The notes beneath the pieces were generated by a model that saw nothing but the letters and a program-made list of their open reading frames with translations, made no database searches and was not told the origin of the DNA. From Rhynchopus sp. YZ270_cl-10 (Eukaryota > Euglenozoa > Diplonemea > Diplonemida > Diplonemidae), in assembly GCA_964035575.1 (NCBI GenBank), contig OZ037892.1, forward strand, positions 496,001-560,000: a stretch of DNA of 64,000 nt, read 5' to 3'. This document shows, piece after piece, positions 54,247-59,626 of the stretch. Every line of letters begins with the position of its first letter. Position 1 is the stretch's first letter. The position numbers were made by a program, and so were the translations under genes.

Positions 54247-54600
54247 CACGTGAGTTGCATGCTATGGTATGGCACGTGTGCACTTGCGTGTGTGGCCTAC
54301 GGATGATTTTTATGCAGCGAATACGCTTTTCGCAGCCCACATACCTGGGCCTGTGCCCAAACAAAAGGTTTCTGGGCTGAAAACCCACCAAACAAGGTGT
54401 GGTTTTTTTTTGGGTTTTTGGGTGGGTGTCACGTATGCATAGGTGTGGTGTGGGGCACTCGCGCACCCCCATGGTGGCCAACGGACGGCCACACCTGTGC
54501 GAATACGTTTTTTGAGCCGCACATACCAGGATGTGGGCCGTTTTAAAAAGTTTTTGGTGGTTTTGGCTGCCAATACGGCTAAAAAAACAAGGGCCCTCAA
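54247..54600. repeat. Diverged tandem duplication, period about 182 bp
   Basis: Two segments (about 54247-54429 and 54430-54600) align in order by eye. Both start CACGT followed by TGCAT, and both continue through a TGGTGTGG-like run and a GGCC.ACGGA stretch. Both then share GCGAATACG (54317 and 54499) followed by an ACATACC box. Internal identity is clearly below that of the satellite, so the duplication is older. I see no coding capacity. Confidence 0.55.
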
Positions 54601-54636
54601 GGGAATCCCTTGAGCTCTAGCGGGATTTTTTTTCTT

Positions 54637-54701
54637 CTGGCGGGAGGGTAAGGAAAGCCACCGGGAGGGTTACAATTAGCTATTTCCCTCCCTCCCGCCA
54701 G
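54637..54701. repeat. 12-bp perfect inverted repeat with 41-bp loop
   Basis: CTGGCGGGAGGG at 54637-54648 is the exact reverse complement of CCCTCCCGCCAG at 54690-54701. The right arm overlaps copy 2 of the 36-bp direct repeat. It could form a stem-loop or be the terminal inverted repeat of a tiny element, but no target duplication or transposase is visible. Confidence 0.7.
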
Positions 54702-54712
54702 AGCCCGAGGGC
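54677..54712. repeat. 36-bp direct repeat, copy 2 (partner at 54084-54119)
   Basis: This matches copy 1 with a single mismatch. It ends only about 18 bp before the first codons of the packaging-ATPase-like remnant, so this repeat marks the left limit of the recognisable coding sequence. Confidence 0.85.
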
Positions 54713-54729
54713 AGCCCGAGGGCCACAGG

Positions 54730-55305
54730 GTGTTTGTGATCAGCACAACGCTACACGAACGGATCTACCTAGTGATGATGGAACACTTTGCAGACATTGA
54801 CGAGAATATGCGAAGAGAGCTGGAACAGGCATTGAAGAAGAAGAAGAAGGTGAGTGAGGAGAAGATCGACGAGACCTTGGAAGAATTGAAGTCAACAGCA
54901 GAGTTCTTCGACAGTGTGGATGAGTTCGATGTGGAAACCCTTGACCCGAAGCAGAAGAAACTTGTGCTGTTAGACGACGTTGTGGTGGAGAAGAACGAGC
55001 GTGACTTCATCAACCTGTATGTGCATGGACGTCATCGCAACATCTCCCCAGTCTCCTTGAGTCGGAGCTTCTTTGCTACTCCGAAAGTGATACGACAGAA
55101 CTGCAGCTGCTTCCTACTCTTCAACCTCAACAAGAAGGAGAGGCGAATGATGTCGTCTTCGTGCAGTGACCTTGAGTCTGATGAGTTCAACAGTATGTTT
55201 GATGGTCTCCCCAATTACAACTTTGTCATGATCGACAACCAACCTATTGTACCTGAGCTGAAGTATCGGAGGAACTTTGACGAGATTGTATTTCCAGGAT
55301 GGTAA
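54730..55305 (+). pseudogene. Fossil fragment of a viral DNA-packaging ATPase (Pox_A32 / FtsK-HerA type)
   Basis: The reading frame resembles the packaging ATPase shared by nucleocytoplasmic large DNA viruses, virophages and Polinton-like viruses, which pumps the genome into the capsid. Counting from 54730, a FVIST-type strand lies at residues 2-6. A lysine-rich probable coiled coil lies at about 25-55, the Walker B motif LVLLDD at 78-83, GRHRNIS at 100-106 and IRQNCS at 121-126. The GRHxNIS plus IRxNC pair after Walker B is typical of this family. An in-frame ATG lies at 54775. I treat it as a fossil: it looks incomplete, stands without other viral genes in view, and lies between spacer repeats and a host gene. 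I cannot assign it to one virus group by eye. Its age is not measurable here, though the motifs are still clear. A domesticated host copy is less likely but not excluded. Confidence 0.6.
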
Positions 55306-55643
55306 GAGAAAAGACATGTCTTACAGAACAGCAACAACGAAGACTAGAGATGTGAGCTCAAGTGGCAGTGTTGGGAGCAAGATGATGACTGTGATGTGTT
55401 GCAGAAGCAAATGTGTTGGGAATCCGAAGGTGATTATCAAACGACAAACTTTTTTTTTTGTCAGACCAGGCTTCCGCCTGATCACATCCCTTCTTTACGA
55501 AGAGGTGCACTGTCTGCCTTTTGGAATGCCTTAGGCATGTACAAACAAACGAATCCCTCCCAGCCCCTCTTTTTTTTAAATTCACCTCTACCTCTCTCCT
55601 ATACATGACACAGACCCACTACAGGTTTACCAACACAAACACA
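55306..55643. other. Spacer between the ATPase fossil and the nuclease-like gene
   Basis: These bases hold no convincing gene. They include a T9 run near 55450 and a pyrimidine-rich stretch with a T8 run just before the next start codon. Pyrimidine-rich leaders also precede the TRAP1 start, so this is probably the promoter and 5' leader of the nuclease-like gene. No TATA box is clear. Confidence 0.5.
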
Positions 55644-56964
55644 ATGCATCGGAACCCATTCGCACGTATCATGAGGTTATCATCACCTGTTGTGCGGTCG
55701 TTCTCAGTTAGCTCGGTGTTGTCACAGAAGAGCATCGACCTGACTCACTTTAGGAAGCCGGAGGGGGAGGGACTTCACCCCACTAGCAAGTGGCACCTTG
55801 ACTGGGCGGAATCCTTTTGCGACCTGCAGTTCAGTGATCTCGGGGTAACCGAGGACTGCCTCCAGAACATCGACTTGTTCCCGGCAGAGAGAGTGTTTGC
55901 CAAGTGCCCTGCCAGAAGGGACGACATCCTCAACGGAGAGTGGAAGCTAGACCTGAAGGGTGTGCCTCAATGGGAAGGAGGGCATGTCGAGAAGAGTGTC
56001 GACAGGACCTTCGTAAAGCTGCAGCAAGTCCTCCGTCAGCACGTGATTCCCGATGAAACCCAGGTAGTGTCTGAAGCTTCGGAGAAGTTCCCGGATATGT
56101 TGGCCATGCGATTGCTAATCTTATGTGGCTTCGATGATGATGGGTTCACGATCACCGTCCAACCAATCGATTTCAAGTTTGCCGGGATGCCGATCAACAG
56201 CGAGGCTGACGTTTACGTGGCAAAACGCCACAGCGAAGTATCAGATCAAATTGTGTTCATCTGGGAGGACAAACTGTCGAAGGACGAAACAGGCAAGCTG
56301 AAGGTGACTAAGGGGATGCTGGAGCGCTCTGCTGCTCAAATCATCGGGGAGATGATTTCAGCGCACTACCAGAACAAGACGAAAAAGTATGAGCCATGTG
56401 AGGTGTACGCAATCCGCCTGATCGACCACAGGGTTGCCTTCTTCAAGCTGAAGATGACCGCAGCGGAGATCGAGGACGTGTGCGAGAAGGGTGTCATCCC
56501 AGATCCCAAGCTGCAGGTATCAACTTGCCTTTTTCCCCCCGTATCACAAAATTACTCTACCCCGCGGGTGGAGATCTGTCGCCGTGTCGATCGAAGCCTT
56601 TGTGCTTCACGAATCAAAAGGTTTAGACGCAGGTTGTCCTCAACGCTTAAGAAAGCTTTTATTATTGCTTCACAGAGTTCAATTCTGTCGTGAATATTAT
56701 TTTTTATTGTATACTTCATACTCTTTGTTTTGACAGGTCGAGTACGTCCCGATGGATGCGTTGAAACCTGGTGAGGACTACGGAGTGAGCCTGCTGAGCC
56801 CTCTGGGAAGGACCTGGTTTGTGCAGATGATGGCGTGTATCCGTGCTGAGATCCTGAAACGTGAGATCCCGAAGCGTGAGTTGCCTCCATCACTGCCAAA
56901 GCTGAAGTCGGATGCAATTGAGAAAGATCCTGATCCGAGCAAACTAAGGCCTCGCAAAAGTTAA
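55644..56964 (+). CDS. Probable mitochondrial PD-(D/E)XK nuclease-like protein (two exons)
   Basis: The gene is exon 1 at 55644-56516 and exon 2 at 56737-56964, giving 366 residues. Both exons are whole numbers of codons, so the intron is phase 0. I chose the ATG at 55644 for its ACACAATG context and the sequence it opens: residues 1-30 are rich in Arg and Ser with almost no acids (MHRNPFARIMRL, then VVRSFSVSS), as in a mitochondrial presequence. An in-frame ATG at 55605 would add 13 residues. The core resembles a PD-(D/E)XK fold: Glu144/Glu147 in a helix, EADVYV with Asp189, WEDK with Glu208 and Lys210, and AAQIIGEM with Gln232. This D...ExK...Q order is seen in restriction-like nucleases, including Crinkler-type families. 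Exon 2 (VEYVPMDA onward) is less recognisable and ends in a Lys/Pro-rich tail. The nuclease role is inference from motifs; substrate and function are unknown. An AATAAA lies 21 bp after the stop. Confidence 0.65.
56517..56736 (+). other. Intron of the nuclease-like gene (220 bp)
   Basis: The donor is GTATCA after CTGCAG and the acceptor is TTTTGACAG before GTCGAG. The interval is T-rich near its 3' end and contains in-frame stops. Removal joins CTG CAG to GTC GAG in frame and extends the protein by 75 residues to a TAA. Confidence 0.8.
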
Positions 56965-56984
56965 TGCTCATGGCATGTCTCGTA

Positions 56985-56990
56985 AATAAA
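56985..56990 (+). terminator. Possible polyadenylation signal AATAAA
   Basis: AATAAA sits 21 bp after the TAA of the nuclease-like gene and just before the dispersed satellite-like core at 57009. Use as a signal is inferred from position only. Confidence 0.45.
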
Positions 56991-57000
56991 GTCGATTAAT

Positions 57001-57043
57001 GCGAAAACAGCGCGTTGAGAAGCGTCCGTTTCAGATGAGTGAA
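57001..57043. repeat. Dispersed copy of the array-edge unit (27-bp identical core)
   Basis: Positions 57009-57035 are identical over 27 bp to 53937-53963 in the first diverged unit beside the satellite. The flanking GCGAAAAC and TGAGTGAA are also similar to that unit's ends. It is a single copy, 37 bp past the stop of the nuclease-like gene, so it may lie in that gene's 3' UTR. It shows that the edge-unit family is dispersed around the locus and is not confined to the array border. Confidence 0.8.
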
Positions 57044-57112
57044 TAGGGTTAGTTTTATACATTTTAGAAGTAACAGAAATGTGTCTATTATGTACTGATG
57101 TATTGCAAGTCA

Positions 57113-57189
57113 AATTTTTGTAGGTTCTGAAGTCACGTAGTGGAGTATCGACCGAAGGGAGTTTCTAGAAGTGAGATGAAGATATTATA
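57113..57189. repeat. 77-bp perfect direct repeat, copy 1
   Basis: The 77 bases starting AATTTTTGTAGGTTCTGAAG are identical to 57514-57590. The two copies are separated by 324 bp of unrelated AT-rich DNA. Perfect identity implies a recent duplication or gene conversion. It might be a very short element with terminal direct repeats, but I see no primer-binding site, coding capacity or target duplication. Confidence 0.95.
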
Positions 57190-57513
57190 TTGTGGTTGAG
57201 CAACGTGTGTTCACAATATGACCAATTTTTGATCAGACTGGTTGTTTGGATTGTTGTGGAGATTACAAGGTATCTCTCTGTTTTCAGTTTTGTTGATTCA
57301 TGGGGTGTGTAGTGCGATCCTGAGTGACGAAATTGTTTTAAGGATGTCCTTCTGGTACAGCTGTGGCATTATTATTATCCTGAAGTAGACTGTATCCGAG
57401 CGAGATTGTCAGATTAATTCGTAACATAAGATAACAAGTGGATGTGTGTGCGTTTAAGGACACCTCTCGCGTGGGATTTTTTGTGTAATATGTTGTGGCA
57501 CTAAAGGGGGAGT
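57190..57513. other. 324-bp interval between the 77-bp repeats
   Basis: AT-rich, with no credible open frame. It ends with a 22-bp motif (57482-57503) that recurs with one mismatch at 58581-58602, upstream of the cytochrome b5 gene. A stretch near 57270 (AAGGTATCTC, then TTTTCAG) looks like splice-site fragments but supports no exon I can recognise. Confidence 0.5.
57482..57503. repeat. 22-bp dispersed motif, copy 1 (partner 58581-58602)
   Basis: TGTGTAATATGTTGTGGCAC followed by TA matches 58581-58602 with one A/T difference. Shared promoter-element, shared leader or duplication origins are all possible. Confidence 0.7.
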
Positions 57514-57590
57514 AATTTTTGTAGGTTCTGAAGTCACGTAGTGGAGTATCGACCGAAGGGAGTTTCTAGAAGTGAGATGAAGATATTATA
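57514..57590. repeat. 77-bp perfect direct repeat, copy 2
   Basis: Identical to 57113-57189. It directly abuts the possible coding sequence that opens at 57592, while copy 1 abuts unrelated DNA, so copy 2 is probably in the original context. That order is inference. Confidence 0.95.
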
Positions 57591-57591
57591 A

Positions 57592-58210
57592 TTCCTGCAA
57601 CAAGATGGCATCAACAGCATACCCGATGTGCGCATTGATTCTGAGCTGGCGACGTACACGTTTGCTCTGGAGATGAAACACCTCCCGCAAGAACATGTCG
57701 GAGGTTGTGGCATGGAAAGGGTGTGTCAGCGCAGGTCTCGCTACGCAGAAAACAGCGGGCAGCACCGCCGTCACTCATGTTCTGGTCTCTGAGTGCATCC
57801 AGATTGAGGACTCACAAAGACTCTCTGTGTCAGGGAGTGTCACGCAAGCGGCATTGGAGGATGCGTTGACCCTGCCCTCGGAGCAGAGTACTGGGTTTGG
57901 ATCATTCCTTTCCGTTGCTGATCCGGCGGCGACTCTCGCTGACAGTGATGCCCCCATGTGGATGAGCCTCATGCCGAGGGTCTTTCGTTGTGTCTGTCCC
58001 CTTGGCTGGTATAGGTGCGAGCGTGCGAGAGACGTTATGTGTTCCGTACCAGATTTTTTGATGGAGGCTGTAACGGCGGCAGTGAGAGAAATGGAGGGGG
58101 GTATAAGCAAGAAAAGACTGGGGGGATTGTCTCAGATAGAGACCCTGCATGAGGTAGTTGACACTTTTTTAACTGTGGTGGTGACTTTGCAGTCGTCGGT
58201 TACGTCTTAA
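57592..58210 (+). pseudogene. Unrecognised possible 3' exon or broken gene in two frames
   Basis: I do not recognise this protein. From 57592 one frame reads FLQQDGINSIPDVRIDSELA and continues with protein-like composition to about 57690. The protein-like reading then moves to another frame, in which an ATG at 57695 opens 171 codons to a TAA at 58208-58210. The second part has balanced composition (for example HVLVSECIQIEDSQ near residue 28 and MEAVTAAVREMEGG in its last third) and no membrane segment, signal peptide or motif I can name. The change of frame could be a missed short intron, a real frameshift or a consensus error. The 77-bp duplication directly upstream suggests the locus was rearranged, so a truncated gene is possible. 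ATTAAA-type sequence follows at about 58247. Confidence 0.4.
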
Positions 58211-58757
58211 GTCCCGTTTGTGTTTCGGATTTTTGCGAACAGGGCCTATTAAAATTAAAGGCCAGTGTGTATTTTTTCTGGTTTGTTTCTCTTCTTGCGC
58301 TGGCTTTAGTTTCAAGTTATACCACACCCTCTCATCTGAGTCATCAGCCTGCTGATCAGGGTAACTGTTAAAGTACCAGCCTTTCTAGGTATTCTTGAGT
58401 CAACCTACGCAAGCCTTCTCTCCAAAGCTTTTCTGTTGCGATTCTACTATTCTATTTGTTCCGGTTTTAGCCTTTTCACAAGTTGTGTAATATTTGCAGG
58501 TGCTCTCTGTTTTGTTAGTTTCTCTTCCTTCTTCAACCAACAAAGATACCACCGCCCTTTTCAATTCTTCATTTCCTCTTTGTGTATTATGTTGTGGCAC
58601 TATAATTTACAGGATGTTATTTTATGGCGTTCTTACTATACCTTTCGGCAGGTATCGCAATCCACATAATTTTCTGCAATCTCTGTTTTTCCCCCAGATT
58701 GTAATTCTTGCACTTTTGTGACCCTCCACATTCCAGGACTTGCGGCATCACACACCT
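58211..58757. other. Upstream region of the cytochrome b5 gene
   Basis: This T-rich interval has no recognisable gene. It contains the second copy of the 22-bp motif (58581-58602). ATTTGCAG at about 58493-58500 and CATTCCAG at about 58729-58736 resemble intron 3' ends, so an upstream non-coding exon and a 5'-UTR intron are possible. No matching donor can be chosen with confidence. Confidence 0.45.
58581..58602. repeat. 22-bp dispersed motif, copy 2 (partner 57482-57503)
   Basis: One mismatch to 57482-57503. It lies 156 bp before the cytochrome b5 start codon. Confidence 0.7.
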
Positions 58758-59378
58758 ATGTCAGGAGCTTCTTCATCGTCGACTGATCCCGCAGTCGACA
58801 TCAATACGAAGTTTACCCTGGCAGAGGTCAAGGCAAAATGCAAAGATGGGCAGATATGGATGGTTATTCGAGACACCGTATATGACCTCACGAAGTTCCG
58901 ACACCCTGGCGGGGCACCGATCCTCAAGCAATGGCAGGGGAAGGATGCTACCAAACCCTTTATAGCGTACCACCGCTGGATTAGCCTTGACGTGGCCAAG
59001 CCGTTTGTACGCGGCAAACTGAAACACGAAGCTATTGTCTTGTCAGACAGGAACCCACGTAAACAGTCGAATCCGGATGTGCGGGGGGCGCTGGACACAC
59101 TGGGTGTGGGTGATGTTGCAGGACAACTTTCTGATCTTCAGATCAGCGAACTTGAGAAAACTGGCGATGCTGATGACGGTGAGGAGAACCAAGGTGAAGA
59201 GGCGATTTTAGAAGTCTTCGAATCCTTGGCAGACGAGAACTCCAACACAGTCAAATCAAAAGCTCTCAAGGCATTTCTAGAACAGCTTGGGGCCGACCAA
59301 TTGGCAATTAGCGCTGTTCCACGCCGCCCCTTGACCCGCGAGCAGTTTGTTGCCTTCGTGGAAGGGCTTGACATGTAG
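58758..59378 (+). CDS. Cytochrome b5 heme-binding domain protein with acidic C-terminal tail
   Basis: The product is 206 residues from the ATG at 58758 to the TAG at 59376-59378, apparently without introns. An open frame extends 18 bp upstream but begins with TTG, so I took the ATG. Residues about 18-88 form a cytochrome b5 fold: FTLAEVKAK, then the TVYDLTKFRHPGG core with the first axial His at 49, and the second axial His at 72 in AYHRW, 23 residues on. Typical family spacing is about 24. Such domains carry electrons to desaturases, reductases or P450s, or bind heme in adaptor proteins. There is no membrane anchor or signal peptide, so it is probably soluble. Residues about 135-160 are strongly acidic. 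The end (ILEVFESLADENSN onward) resembles a degenerate EF-hand helix-loop-helix, without a full set of calcium ligands. Redox partner unknown. Confidence 0.85.
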   Translation: MSGASSSSTDPAVDINTKFTLAEVKAKCKDGQIWMVIRDTVYDLTKFRHPGGAPILKQWQGKDATKPFIAYHRWISLDVAKPFVRGKLKHEAIVLSDRNPRKQSNPDVRGALDTLGVGDVAGQLSDLQISELEKTGDADDGEENQGEEAILEVFESLADENSNTVKSKALKAFLEQLGADQLAISAVPRRPLTREQFVAFVEGLDM

Positions 59379-59626
59379 AGCACTATCCCCCCCTCCTCCT
59401 CCTCCCCCCCAATGAACCTTCTCTAGCTGCGATGCTTGCTCCCTTTCGTTTGGTTTTCTTTGTGATTCTCACTTCAGGCATTGACCCAACCCCCCCTCCC
59501 ACATCCCCGATATTGCATTTAAAATAAAAATTGCGTACATTTAAACCCTTCCTCCTCCTCTCCTTCCTCTCTCCTTTTTCTCTCGTTCTCTTTTTCCATT
59601 CAATTCTTAGGACAACACTAATCACA
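59379..59626. promoter_or_regulatory. Short intergenic region and pyrimidine-rich leader of the TRAP1 gene
   Basis: Only 248 bp separate the b5 stop from the TRAP1 start. The region holds C7/CTC repeats at 59387-59410, an AATAAA at about 59523 that could serve the b5 gene, and an almost unbroken C/T tract from about 59550 to 59610 ahead of the CACAATGAG start. It must contain both the b5 3' end and the TRAP1 promoter. The pyrimidine tract is the clearest promoter-like or leader signal; no TATA box is evident at a fixed distance. Confidence 0.5.

Larger units (their letters stand above)
54001..54729. other. Gene-free spacer built of short repeats
   Basis: No open frame here looks like a protein gene; the frames on both strands are low-complexity translations of G/C- and T-rich runs. 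The stretch holds a 36-bp direct repeat near both ends, a 12-bp inverted repeat, and a diverged tandem pair of about 182 bp in the middle, listed separately. It separates the satellite from the first recognisable coding remnant. Boundaries are approximate. Confidence 0.7.

Noticed and set aside
53996-54600. Several small open frames on both strands
   Set aside because: They translate low-complexity and repeat DNA, overlap each other, and show no protein family features.
55277-55534. Short + strand open frames after the ATPase fossil
   Set aside because: They overlap its end and the spacer, and include poly-T translation. No family resemblance.
57113-57590. LTR retroelement or solo LTR pair
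   Set aside because: The 77-bp repeats are far shorter than normal LTRs, lack clear TG...CA ends, and the interior has no primer-binding site, polypurine tract or coding capacity. No target duplication was found.
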